From the NCBI RefSeq assembly GCF_946222605.1, contig NZ_CAMIIE010000042.1:1-27033 (forward strand): a stretch of 27,033 nucleotides of DNA. Direction: 5' to 3'. This document shows positions 1 to 7,069 of this stretch, one piece after another. The translations under genes were made by a program, and so were the position numbers. Origin of the DNA: an uncultured Acidocella sp. Lineage in GTDB: Bacteria > Pseudomonadota > Alphaproteobacteria > Acetobacterales > Acetobacteraceae. The notes beneath the pieces are model-generated. The model was not told the DNA's origin. It saw only the letters and a program-made list of their open reading frames with translations, and ran no database searches. How positions within the stretch are numbered: the stretch's first letter is position 1; each line of letters starts with the position of its first letter.

Positions 1-30
1 GTGCAGCAGAAAACCGGGATCAAAAAATAA
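1..30 (+). CDS. Partial C-terminal tail of a plus-strand reading frame, mirror of the cmk tail
   Basis: The first 30 bases read V-Q-Q-K-T-G-I-K-K-stop on the plus strand. The convergent cmk gene ends V-Q-Q-K-T-G-I-K-stop. The first 17 bases are identical to the inverted cmk tail at 133-149. The next two differences are third-position and silent (Gly GGG against GGA, Ile ATC against ATA), and there is one extra Lys codon. It may be the end of a second, inverted cmk-like gene beyond the window, a broken remnant, or an assembly fold-back at a contig end. No more of the frame is visible, so function cannot be assigned from this piece alone. Confidence 0.35.
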   Translation: MQQKTGIKK

Positions 31-124
31 AAAGTTTTTGGGGGCGTGGGGGCTTTTTTCAAAAAGCCCCCACTTCTTTCTTGGGGTGTTTTTGAAAAAA
101 CACCCCAAACCCCCAAAAACTTTT
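30..124. repeat. Two-hairpin intergenic element, copy 1 (likely bidirectional terminator)
   Basis: A perfect 15-bp inverted repeat (30-44 with 110-124; AAAAGTTTTTGGGGG and its complement) encloses two further hairpins. Hairpin A is 46-58 with 61-73, a 13-bp stem. Hairpin B is 83-93 with 96-106, an 11-bp stem. Each inner stem is GC-rich at the base and runs into a T5/A5 tip. The element lies between two converging reading ends, and its outer arm runs to the cmk stop codon. Converging genes and U-rich stems fit a terminator for both strands. A second copy with the same plan is at 2515-2595, so this is a dispersed element and not a one-off hairpin. Confidence 0.7.
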
Positions 125-752
125 ATTTTATTCCGGTTTTCTGCTGCACGACGCTGAGCGCCGCCGCAAACGCCTCGTCCGCGTTCAGCGCCGTTGTGTC
201 GATATGCACGGCATCCTCCGCCGGCAGCAGCGGCGCCGTCGCCCGGCTACTATCCGCCGCATCCCGCGCCGCCACATCCGCGATCACCTGTTCCAGCGCC
301 ACGCTCTCGCCCCGGGCCAGAAACTCCGCGTGCCGGCGCTTCGCCCGCGCCTCGACGCTGGCGGTGATATAGAGCTTCACATCCGCCTGCGGGAAAATCA
401 CCGTGCCGATATCGCGCCCATCCAGCACCGCGCCCTTGGTGTTGCCGTAGGAGCGTTGATAGGCCAGCAGCGCCTCGCGCACCGCCGGAATGCCCGCGAC
501 CTGGCTGGCCGCCTTGGAGGTGGCGGCATCGCGCAGATCGCCGCGCGCGGTATCGGCCTCGCTCAGCTCCCAGGCGGCGGCGATGGCGTCCAGCTCGTTG
601 GTCGGATCGCCGCCGCTCTCCAGCACCCGCTTGGCGGTGGCGCGGTAGAGCAGGCCGGTATCCAGGTAGGGCAGCTTCAGCGTCTTCGCCAGGCGCTTGG
701 CCAGCGTGCCCTTGCCGGCGGCGGCGGGGCCGTCGATGGCGATGATGATCAC
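123..752 (-). CDS. cmk: Cytidylate kinase (CMP/dCMP kinase)
   Basis: This 209-residue protein phosphorylates CMP and dCMP with ATP in the cytoplasm, supplying CDP for RNA, DNA and phospholipid precursors. The P-loop is at residues 8-16 (GPAAAGKGT), directly after the first beta strand. A Tyr-Leu-Asp-Thr-Gly segment near residue 30 and an Asp-Gly-Arg-Asp-Ile-Gly-Thr segment in the middle of the chain are typical of the family's nucleotide-monophosphate site. Length is normal. The start is GTG at 752-750, giving a GTGA overlap of four bases with the aroA stop, so the two genes are probably translationally coupled. The aroA-cmk order is common in Proteobacteria, usually followed by rpsA, which would lie off the left edge. 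The last codons are duplicated in inverted form at 1-30. Confidence 0.95.
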   Translation of the reverse strand: MIIIAIDGPAAAGKGTLAKRLAKTLKLPYLDTGLLYRATAKRVLESGGDPTNELDAIAAAWELSEADTARGDLRDAATSKAASQVAGIPAVREALLAYQRSYGNTKGAVLDGRDIGTVIFPQADVKLYITASVEARAKRRHAEFLARGESVALEQVIADVAARDAADSSRATAPLLPAEDAVHIDTTALNADEAFAAALSVVQQKTGIK

Positions 753-2083
753 GCGGCCACCATCTCAGCGCCCAGGCCACGCATCAGCTTCAGGAAGGCG
801 GGGAAGGAGGTGTCGATGAAGCTGGCATCGTCAATCCGCACCGGCTCGCGGGCGGCCTGGCCCATCACCAGGGCCGACATCGCCAGACGGTGATCCATAT
901 GCGTCTCCACCAGACCGCCGCCGGGGATCTCGCCGGTGCCGTGCACCAGCAGATCATCGCCCTCGATCTCGACATTCACCCCGTTCACCCGCAGCAAGGC
1001 GGCGGTGGCGGCGAGGCGGTCGCTCTCCTTCACCCGCAGCTCGGCCAGGCCGCGCAGGCGCGAGGTGCCGTTGGCCGCCGCGCAGAGCACCGCCAGCACC
1101 GGGTACTCGTCGATCATGCTCGGCGCCCGCTCCGGCGGCACATCCACCGGGCGCAGGGCGGAGAAATGCGCGGTGAGGTCGCCCACCGGCTCGCCGCCCT
1201 GCAGACGCTGATTCTCCACCACCAGCTTCGCCCCCATCTCGCGCAGGGTCAGGAACAGCCCGGTGCGCAGCGGGTTGAGGCCGACATTGGCGATGGTCAC
1301 CGCGCTGCCTGGCACCAGCAAGGCGGCGGCGACGGGGAAGGCGGCGGAGGAGGGATCACCCGGTACCGCGACATCGGCGGCGCGCAGCTCCGGCTGGCCC
1401 TTCAGCCGGATATGCCGGCCGGCCCCGGCCTGCGTGACCGTCACTTCGGCGCCGAAATGCCGCAGCATGTTTTCGGAATGGTCGCGGGTCGGCTCCGGCT
1501 CCTCCACCTCGGTGAAGCCCGGCGCATTCAGCCCGGCCAGCAGCACGGCGGATTTCACCTGGGCCGAGGCCACCGGCAGCCGGTAGGTGAGGGGCATCGG
1601 ATCGCGCGCCCCGAGAATCGTCAGCGGCAGCCGCCCGCCCTCACGCGCGAAAAACTGCGCCCCGGTCTGCGCCAGCGGCACGGTCACGCGGCTCATCGGC
1701 CGGGTGCGCAGCGAGGCATCGCCGGTCATCACCGCGTAGAGCGGATGGGTGGAGAGGATGCCGGCCAGCAGCCGCGCCGCGGTGCCGGAATTGCCCATAT
1801 CCAGCACATCCTTGGGCTCCACCAGCCCGCCAATGCCGCGCCCGCTGACCAGCCAGTCCGCCCCCTCGCGGCTGATCTCCGCGCCCAGGGCGCGCATCGC
1901 GGCGGCGGTACGCAGCACGTCCTCGCCTTCCAGCAGCCCGGTGATGCGGGTCTGGCCGACGGCCAGCGCGCCGAACATCAGAGCGCGGTGGCTGATGGAT
2001 TTATCGCCCGGAACATGCAGGCGGCCATTGAGCGCGCCCGCCGGGCGGCGGGAGATTTGGGGACGGGGTGATGACTGATCCAT
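749..2083 (-). CDS. aroA: 3-phosphoshikimate 1-carboxyvinyltransferase (EPSP synthase)
   Basis: This 444-residue enzyme joins phosphoenolpyruvate to shikimate 3-phosphate, the sixth step of the shikimate pathway. Visible signatures are GDKSISHR at 26-33, LDMGNSGTAARL, SAQVKSAVLLAG, TRDHSE, DEYPVLAV and the C-terminal MDHRLAMS. The GDKS, SAQVK and RDHSE forms resemble the class II (CP4/Bacillus-like) branch. The NPTR of that class reads NPLR here, and the NSGTA loop keeps its glycine. The ATG at 2083 places about 25 residues before GDKS, as in relatives. The frame stays open to 2584, but that extension runs antisense through the neighbouring zinc-ribbon gene; an in-frame ATG at 2119 is a second, weaker option. 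No Shine-Dalgarno is evident. The stop overlaps the cmk start. Confidence 0.95.
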   Translation of the reverse strand: MDQSSPRPQISRRPAGALNGRLHVPGDKSISHRALMFGALAVGQTRITGLLEGEDVLRTAAAMRALGAEISREGADWLVSGRGIGGLVEPKDVLDMGNSGTAARLLAGILSTHPLYAVMTGDASLRTRPMSRVTVPLAQTGAQFFAREGGRLPLTILGARDPMPLTYRLPVASAQVKSAVLLAGLNAPGFTEVEEPEPTRDHSENMLRHFGAEVTVTQAGAGRHIRLKGQPELRAADVAVPGDPSSAAFPVAAALLVPGSAVTIANVGLNPLRTGLFLTLREMGAKLVVENQRLQGGEPVGDLTAHFSALRPVDVPPERAPSMIDEYPVLAVLCAAANGTSRLRGLAELRVKESDRLAATAALLRVNGVNVEIEGDDLLVHGTGEIPGGGLVETHMDHRLAMSALVMGQAAREPVRIDDASFIDTSFPAFLKLMRGLGAEMVAA

Positions 2084-2182
2084 GCGCGCGCGCTTAGCAC
2101 GGCTGATGGTGTTTGACATAGAAGCGATGGCATGGCATCGCCCCGCCCCTGATTGATACGGCCCCTTCATCCGAGGTTTGAC

Positions 2183-2509
2183 ATGGCAAAACCTGAGCTT
2201 GGCGAAAAACATACCTGCGTGTCCTGCGGCGCGCGCTTCTTCGATCTCGGCAAGGCGCCGGCCGTTTGCCCGAAATGCGGCACCGAGCAGCCGGCCGAGC
2301 AGCCGCGCCTGAAGCGCGCCGCACCGCTGCCGGATGAGCAGAAGAAAATCGTCAAGCCGGCGATCGACGGGGATGACGTGGATGTGGAAGTGCCCGACGA
2401 CGCGGACGATGACGACATCCTGGAAGATGCGGACGACATGGAGGACGACACCTCCGACATCGACGCCGATATCGACGTGCAGACCGAAGGCGGCGACGAC
2501 GAGCGCTAA
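2183..2509 (+). CDS. FYDLN-type zinc-ribbon protein with acidic tail (TIGR02300-like)
   Basis: This is a 108-residue protein of unknown function, typical of Alphaproteobacteria. Residues 12-32 form a four-cysteine zinc ribbon (C12, C15, C29, C32; CxxC-13-CxxC). It contains a Phe-Phe-Asp-Leu-Gly segment that matches the FYDLN motif naming the family. The rest is a linker followed by a very acidic tail, about residues 66-108, made largely of Asp and Glu. The start at 2183 is chosen because the conserved MAKPELG begins there and a GAGG ribosome site lies six bases upstream. The frame itself opens ten codons earlier. It is transcribed divergently from aroA across 99 bases and is followed by repeat copy 2 and a terminator, so it is probably a single-gene unit. 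The molecular role is not known; nucleic-acid or protein binding is only a guess. Confidence 0.88.
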   Translation: MAKPELGEKHTCVSCGARFFDLGKAPAVCPKCGTEQPAEQPRLKRAAPLPDEQKKIVKPAIDGDDVDVEVPDDADDDDILEDADDMEDDTSDIDADIDVQTEGGDDER

Positions 2510-2514
2510 GCGGA

Positions 2515-2595
2515 AGAGTTTTTGAGGGGGCGGTAAAACCGCCCCCACGGTCTTCGCCGCTTTTTTGAAAAAAAGCGGCACCAAAAAACTTTTGC
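2515..2595. repeat. Two-hairpin intergenic element, copy 2
   Basis: This has the same plan as the element at 30-124. Outer arms are related to AGTTTTTG on the left (2518-2524) and CCAAAAAACTTTT on the right (2581-2593). Inside them is a G/C hairpin (2526-2534 with 2538-2546, 9 bp) and then a hairpin with an A/T tip (2556-2566 with 2569-2579, 11 bp, TTTTTTGAAAAAA at the tip). The stem sequences differ from copy 1 while remaining fully paired, so base pairing is what is conserved. It begins six bases after the stop of the zinc-ribbon gene and lies between converging genes, as expected of a bidirectional terminator. Confidence 0.65.
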
Positions 2596-2624
2596 GACCC
2601 GAGGCCGGGGCGTTGCGACACCCG

Positions 2625-2655
2625 AAACCCTTTCCGCGATGCGGAAGGGGTTTTT
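2625..2655 (+). terminator. Rho-independent terminator after the zinc-ribbon gene
   Basis: A 13-bp stem (2625-2637 with 2641-2653, one G-T pair) with a three-base GAT loop runs into TTTTT and a further T-rich stretch. This is a classical intrinsic terminator for plus-strand transcripts. In the minus direction it is followed by only three T residues, so it would work poorly for asmA. Confidence 0.75.
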
Positions 2656-2659
2656 CTTT

Positions 2660-2705
2660 GCCTTAGTTTGCCGGCTTCCAGGTGCCTTAATTTGCCGGCT
2701 TCCAG
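2660..2705. repeat. In-frame tandem duplication of the asmA 3' end
   Basis: Two 22-base copies (2660-2681 and 2684-2705) differ at one base and have a 24-base period. The right copy encodes the last residues of the AsmA protein on the minus strand (Trp-Lys-Pro-Ala-Asn-stop). The left copy, just past the stop and in the same frame, encodes the same five residues and a second stop. The single difference is silent (AAT against AAC). Confidence 0.85.
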
Positions 2706-5524
2706 CCGGGGGCGTCCTGCAGATCATAATCACGCCTCGGCTTGCCCCACGGGCCGGAGAGACGCAGGCTCAGCGTCAGCGGCGGCTTCACCGCCGGGGT
2801 GGCGTCCAGCTTCAGCGCCAGTGTCGATTCGAACAGATCGATATTGCCGCTGGCCGCCAGCGTGCCGCCAGGGCCGGTGAGCTGCGCCTGGGTCAGGGTG
2901 CAATTGCCCTGCGCGATCGTCGCCGCCAAATTCAGCGTGGCGAACGGCGTCGTCCCGCCCGACAGGCTCTTGCTCAGTGCCGGGCGCGGCGTCGTGGTCA
3001 GCGCGCTGGCGAGGTCCGGCAGTGAGAGCCCGCTCAGCGTGCCGTTGCTGGCGGTGATGGTGGCGCTGCCGCCCAGCGTCGCCGCCCAGGTTTTCGCGCT
3101 ATAGCCGCTGGCGGTCAGGCTCGCGGTGGCGCTCAGCTGGCCGCTGGTCAGGTTCAGCGGGAAACTCTGCGGCAGGCTCAGCGCCCCGGCATCGATGCCG
3201 TCCGCGAGGAATTTCGCGCTCAGCGCCGGCGGCGCCTTGGGGTCGAGCTTCAGCGTGGCGCTGCCGGAGAGCTTGCCGTTGCCGATGGCGGCATCATCCA
3301 GCGTCAGGCTTGCCTGATCCGGCGCGAAGGAAAGCGTGCCGGCGGCGGCGCCGAAGACCGGCGTGCCGGCATAAAGCACCTGGTCCGCCTTCAGCGCGAT
3401 CTGCCCGCTCACCGGCAGGCTGCCGGGCATCTGCAGGCTGGCGGGCAGCGGCGGCAAGGCCAGCGTGCCGGCATCGATCTGGCCGCTGAGCTTGCCGCCG
3501 GACTTGCCCTGGGTCAGCATGATCTGGCCGGCGGCGGTCAGCTGACCGGCGCTGAGCACGAAATCATTCAGCCCTTCACTGCCGGGGGCGGCGGAAAACC
3601 GCGCGCGCAGCGCCAGCGCGCCGGGGCCGGGGAAGGCGAGGCCGGGATCGTTCACCCTGGCGCTGCAAGGCTGGCTGCCGCCCTGGAACGGATAGCCCGG
3701 CAGCGGCGCCATGCGCGAGCAGCCGCCCCCCAGCCCGAGCAGCTTCAGCGCCGCGATCGCGTCCGGGTGGCGCAGCGAGAGCGCGCCGCTGGCGCTGGGC
3801 TTGGTCAGATCGATCACCGGCGCGGCGGTGAGGGTGAAATCCCCCAGCGTGGCGACGGCGCTGGTCGCCAGCGCGTTGGGCGGCCCGGCGGCGGCCAGCA
3901 CCAGGCTGAGATGCGGGCGCAGCAGCTCCGCCGGCAGCTTCACGTCCTGCGGCAGCAAGGCGGCGAGCGGGGCTGCGGATGGCAGATCCAGCACCGCATG
4001 CGCGGAGGTCACCTTGAAGTCGCGGTCCAGCGTCACGCTGCCATTGGCGATGCCGCCATAGAGCGAGGCGGTGGCGCGGCGGATATCGAGCTGCGCGCCC
4101 ATCGCCGCGTCGATGAACAGGTTGCTGAGCTTCAGCGGCCCGGCCACCGCATGGGCGGCGGTGAGTTCGCCGGAGACGCTGACGCCGCCGCCCAGCGGGC
4201 GCTGCGCCAGCCACGCCGCCAGCGATGCGAGGTCGAGCTGGTCGAAGGCAAGCCGGAAGGCGGCATGCCCGGTGGAAAGGATCACCCGGCCGTCGACATG
4301 GTCCGGCCCCAGCGTGCCGGTGATATCGGTGAGGTCCGGCGCGTCGCGGCTGCCGCCCAGCTGCGCCTGCAGGCTGGCACTCGTCCAGCCGGGCACGGCC
4401 GGCAGCCCCAGCCCGCTTGCCAGCGCCGTCAGGTCCGGCGCGGCGAGGCTCAGCCTGCCGGACAGGCCCTGGTTGGGCGAGACGGTCAGATCGCCGCTCA
4501 GGCTGGCGCCGCCGGGCAGACCCAGCGTGAGGCCGGAGACGGCGCTGCCGGCGGGTCCGGTCTTCAGCGTCGCCCGCAATGCCGGGAAGCGCCTGCCGGC
4601 CAGACCCACATTCGCGGCATCGAGATGCAGCTCGGTCGCCAGCCCATTGGGCCAGAGCGGTGTCAGCCGCGTCAGCTGGTCGAGATCCAGCCCCTGGCCG
4701 GTCAGATCCGCCCGCAGCCCCAGCGGCGCGAAGGCCAGCCGCGCGGTGCCGCGCAGCGCCATCTTGTCCTGGCTGGCGCTGATATCGTCGGCGCTGATGC
4801 CGTTCGCGTCGGCGCTGATCCGGGCGCTGACGCTGGCATGGCCGGGCAGGGCCAGGTTCAGCTGCCCGGTCAGCTCGCTGCGCGCGTTCAGCGCCCCGGT
4901 GAAATTCGCGCTGGCCCCGCCCAGCGCGCCGCGCAGCGCGATCTGCGCCGCGCCGTCCGCCTCGGTCTCGCCGACGGCGAGGCTCAGTGAGACATCATGC
5001 GTCTGCAGCTTGCCATTGCCCGAAACGCTGACGCTGCCGCCGGAGCCGGTGAACAGATCGGCATTGACATCGGTGAAATCGGCGGCGCCGAAATTGATCC
5101 GGCCATTATGGATATGGGCGTGCAGTGCCGCCAGCCAGGGCGGCGGGGCGATGGCGCTGATGCCGCCGGGCAGCGGCCAGGGGAAGGTGATGTTGGGCGT
5201 GTCCAGATCCAGCGTGCGGGCGGCGAGCTGGCCTTGCAGCAGCGGCGCCAGCGCCAGATCCAGCGACAGCGCATGCGCGGTGATCACCTCCTTATCCGGC
5301 CCGGAAATGGTGATGCCGGTGGCGGTGATCTCGGGCTGCGGGAAATAGGACAGGGAGAGCTTGCCGCTGATATGCACATCCCGCCCGGTCAGGCGCGAGG
5401 CGAAGGCCTCCACCGCCATCCGGTGCGCCGGCGCCGCGACAAAGCTGGGCAGCGCCAGCAACGCGGCCCCCAGCGCCACCAGCAATGCCAGCGGGGCGGC
5501 CCAAAGAAGATGTTTGCGCGTCAC
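2687..5524 (-). CDS. AsmA-family inner-membrane-anchored protein
   Basis: This is a 945-residue protein with an N-terminal membrane anchor (about residues 6-30) and a very long periplasmic part. The region after the anchor (ASRLTGRDVHISGKLSLSYF, then PEITATGITISG) is the typical AsmA start, and repeated strands of the type G-x-L-S-L-x-x-P or L-x-x-G-x-x-L fill the rest, with an AsmA-like C-terminal region. Family members form beta-rich bridge-like proteins linked to outer-membrane assembly and phospholipid transport between membranes; the substrate here is unknown. It is longer than E. coli AsmA and shows no frameshift. The start is GTG at 5524-5522 with no clear ribosome site. It converges on the zinc-ribbon gene and diverges from the djlA-like gene. 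The 3' end carries a tandem duplication. Confidence 0.85.
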   Translation of the reverse strand: MTRKHLLWAAPLALLVALGAALLALPSFVAAPAHRMAVEAFASRLTGRDVHISGKLSLSYFPQPEITATGITISGPDKEVITAHALSLDLALAPLLQGQLAARTLDLDTPNITFPWPLPGGISAIAPPPWLAALHAHIHNGRINFGAADFTDVNADLFTGSGGSVSVSGNGKLQTHDVSLSLAVGETEADGAAQIALRGALGGASANFTGALNARSELTGQLNLALPGHASVSARISADANGISADDISASQDKMALRGTARLAFAPLGLRADLTGQGLDLDQLTRLTPLWPNGLATELHLDAANVGLAGRRFPALRATLKTGPAGSAVSGLTLGLPGGASLSGDLTVSPNQGLSGRLSLAAPDLTALASGLGLPAVPGWTSASLQAQLGGSRDAPDLTDITGTLGPDHVDGRVILSTGHAAFRLAFDQLDLASLAAWLAQRPLGGGVSVSGELTAAHAVAGPLKLSNLFIDAAMGAQLDIRRATASLYGGIANGSVTLDRDFKVTSAHAVLDLPSAAPLAALLPQDVKLPAELLRPHLSLVLAAAGPPNALATSAVATLGDFTLTAAPVIDLTKPSASGALSLRHPDAIAALKLLGLGGGCSRMAPLPGYPFQGGSQPCSARVNDPGLAFPGPGALALRARFSAAPGSEGLNDFVLSAGQLTAAGQIMLTQGKSGGKLSGQIDAGTLALPPLPASLQMPGSLPVSGQIALKADQVLYAGTPVFGAAAGTLSFAPDQASLTLDDAAIGNGKLSGSATLKLDPKAPPALSAKFLADGIDAGALSLPQSFPLNLTSGQLSATASLTASGYSAKTWAATLGGSATITASNGTLSGLSLPDLASALTTTPRPALSKSLSGGTTPFATLNLAATIAQGNCTLTQAQLTGPGGTLAASGNIDLFESTLALKLDATPAVKPPLTLSLRLSGPWGKPRRDYDLQDAPGWKPAN

Positions 5525-5608
5525 GTCAGCTTGTGAACCTGTCTCTCATTTATCATTTAGTGAGCTCTGGCCCCCTAAACCCGCCCTGGTGAATGTCCCA
5601 TTGTGTGG

Positions 5609-5638
5609 TTGGGTTCAAGGGCGGCGCTGTGCTAGGCG
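5609..5638 (+). promoter_or_regulatory. Weak promoter candidate for the djlA-like gene
   Basis: TTGGGT at 5609-5614 is followed after 18 bases by TAGGCG at 5633-5638, which lies inside a GCTAGGCG resembling the alphaproteobacterial -10 box. The predicted start of transcription would fall almost on the ATG at 5645. Only the -10 is reasonable; the -35 is poor. Confidence 0.25.
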
Positions 5639-5644
5639 GGGTAT

Positions 5645-6430
5645 ATGAGCTATTGGGGCAAGTTTATCGGCGGCATGGCGGGCTTCGCCATGGGCGGCCC
5701 GGTGGGGGCTTTGTTCGGCGCGGCGCTGGGCCACGCGGCCGATGAAGGCCGGCTGAACGGCTTCACCTCCAATCTCCAGGGCTTCGCCGGCCGCGCCATG
5801 CCGTTCGACCCGCTGCGCCTGGCGGCGATGATGGGCCGGCGCGACCAGGTTTTCGCCATCGGCGTCACCGTGTTGGCGGCCAAGCTGTGCAAATGCGACG
5901 GGCCGGTGAGCCGGCTGGAAATCGACGCCTTCAAGGCCAGCTTCGCGATTCCCCCCGCCAGCATCGGCGAGGTGGCGAAACTCTTCGACAGCGCCCGCGA
6001 CAGCGCCGCCGGGTTCGAGACCTACGCCACCCAGCTCGGCCAGGCCTTCGCCGATGACAAGACCCCGCTGGAGCAGGTGCTGGCCGGGCTCTACCAGATC
6101 GCCCGCGCCGATGGCCCGGTGAACAGCGCGGAGGCGGATTTCCTCTCCCGCGTCGCCTACGCCTTCGGGCTGGGGGAGGCGGCAACGCGCCGTGCGGGCA
6201 CCGGCACCCCGCCGCCGCAGATGCCCGCGGAGGATCCGTATCTGGTGCTGGGCGTGCATCGGCAGGCCAGCGCCGATGAAATCCGCGCCCGCTGGAAACA
6301 GCTGATGCGCGAGACACATCCTGACAGCCTGGCGGCGCGCGGCGCCTCCCCGGCGATGATCGCGGCCGCTTCCGAGAAGGTGGCGCGGATCAACGCCGCC
6401 TATGACGCGATCAAGCGCGCACAGGCGTAG
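5645..6430 (+). CDS. djlA: Membrane-anchored TerB/J-domain co-chaperone, DjlA-like
   Basis: This 261-residue protein has the DjlA layout. A short Gly/Ala-rich membrane segment covers residues 7-30 (GGMAGFAMGGPVGALFGAALG). A TerB-like helical domain covers about 60-175, with its two acidic repeats (KCDGPVS at 83-89 and RADGPVN at 154-160). A C-terminal J domain covers about 196-261 with the HPD tripeptide at 225-227, which activates the ATPase of DnaK. It is therefore expected to recruit DnaK to the inner membrane. It starts at ATG 5645, with AGGCGGGG just upstream as a possible ribosome site, and lies six bases before the LysE-family gene, so the two are likely co-transcribed. The TerB part does not imply tellurite resistance. 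Confidence 0.85.
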   Translation: MSYWGKFIGGMAGFAMGGPVGALFGAALGHAADEGRLNGFTSNLQGFAGRAMPFDPLRLAAMMGRRDQVFAIGVTVLAAKLCKCDGPVSRLEIDAFKASFAIPPASIGEVAKLFDSARDSAAGFETYATQLGQAFADDKTPLEQVLAGLYQIARADGPVNSAEADFLSRVAYAFGLGEAATRRAGTGTPPPQMPAEDPYLVLGVHRQASADEIRARWKQLMRETHPDSLAARGASPAMIAAASEKVARINAAYDAIKRAQA

Positions 6431-6436
6431 AGCGAA

Positions 6437-7069
6437 ATGTTTCAGCATCTCAGCGTGTTTTTCCTGGCCTGTCTGATGCTGGCGATTTTGCCCGGTCCGG
6501 GCATGACCTACGTGATCAGCCGCTCCTTGGCCGGCGGCACGCTGGAAGGGCTGGCCTCCAGCCTCGGCACCGGCTCGGGCGGCGTGGTGCAGGTGGTGCT
6601 GGGCGCGGCCGGGCTCTCGGCTTTGGTGCTGGCCAGCGCGCAGCTTTTCACCGTCCTGAAACTGGCCGGCGCGGTCTATCTGATCTGGATCGGCCTCAGC
6701 ACCATCCGCAAGGCCGGCGCGGCGACCAATGCCGCCCCCATCCGCGGCCGCGCCGGGCTGGCGCGGGCCTGGCGGGACGGGCTGGCCGTTTCTGCCCTCA
6801 ACCCCAAAACCGCCGCCTTCTTCCTGGCCTTTCTGCCGCAATTCATCGCCCCGGCGGCCGGCCATGTGGCGCTGCAATTCCTCGCCCTCGGGCTGATGGC
6901 GATCCTGCTCTACACCGCCTCGGACGCGATCATGGCGCTCGCCGCCGCAAGGCTGAAACGGCTCTTCACCGGGCGCGGCAACGCCGTCATCCGGGTGCGC
7001 CAGGCCGCCGGCGGGGCGATGATCTGCCTCGGTCTCGGCCTGCTGCTCGCCCGCCGACCGGCCGGCTGA
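6437..7069 (+). CDS. LysE/RhtB-family amino-acid exporter
   Basis: This 210-residue inner-membrane protein has about six hydrophobic segments. It shows the family hallmarks PGPGMTYV at 19-26, near the end of the first segment, and the mid-protein NPKTAAFFLAFLPQFI. LysE/RhtB proteins export amino acids or related small metabolites using the proton gradient; the substrate cannot be read from the sequence. The stop overlaps the ATG of the amidase by one base (TGATG), suggesting coupled translation. The gene sits between a membrane co-chaperone and a wall amidase, which does not identify its cargo. Confidence 0.88.
   Translation: MFQHLSVFFLACLMLAILPGPGMTYVISRSLAGGTLEGLASSLGTGSGGVVQVVLGAAGLSALVLASAQLFTVLKLAGAVYLIWIGLSTIRKAGAATNAAPIRGRAGLARAWRDGLAVSALNPKTAAFFLAFLPQFIAPAAGHVALQFLALGLMAILLYTASDAIMALAAARLKRLFTGRGNAVIRVRQAAGGAMICLGLGLLLARRPAG

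Noticed and set aside
749..2083. Glyphosate-tolerant type of EPSP synthase
   Set aside because: Some class II-like motifs are present, but the NSGTA loop keeps glycine and NPTR is altered, so no claim on tolerance is possible.
2113..2181. Two TTGACA boxes (2113-2118 and 2176-2181) between aroA and the zinc-ribbon gene
   Set aside because: Neither has an acceptable -10 at 16-18 bases, and the second would start transcription inside the gene.
2084..2584. A long N-terminal extension of aroA on the minus strand
   Set aside because: The open frame runs antisense through the zinc-ribbon gene and the hairpin element; the start at 2083 gives the family's usual distance to the GDKS motif.
2619..2630. 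Twelve bases shared, in inverted orientation, with the first 20-bp repeat of the mraZ leader (GGGTTTCGGGTG)
   Set aside because: It overlaps a terminator stem and no further similarity extends from it; probably coincidence.
890..5536. Long plus-strand frames opposite aroA and asmA
   Set aside because: Gln/Arg/Gly-rich shadows caused by high GC content; no recognisable motif, and the minus-strand genes are well supported.
5645..6430. Tellurite resistance function from the TerB-like domain
   Set aside because: The membrane anchor and J domain identify a DjlA-type co-chaperone; the TerB fold is shared by many unrelated proteins.
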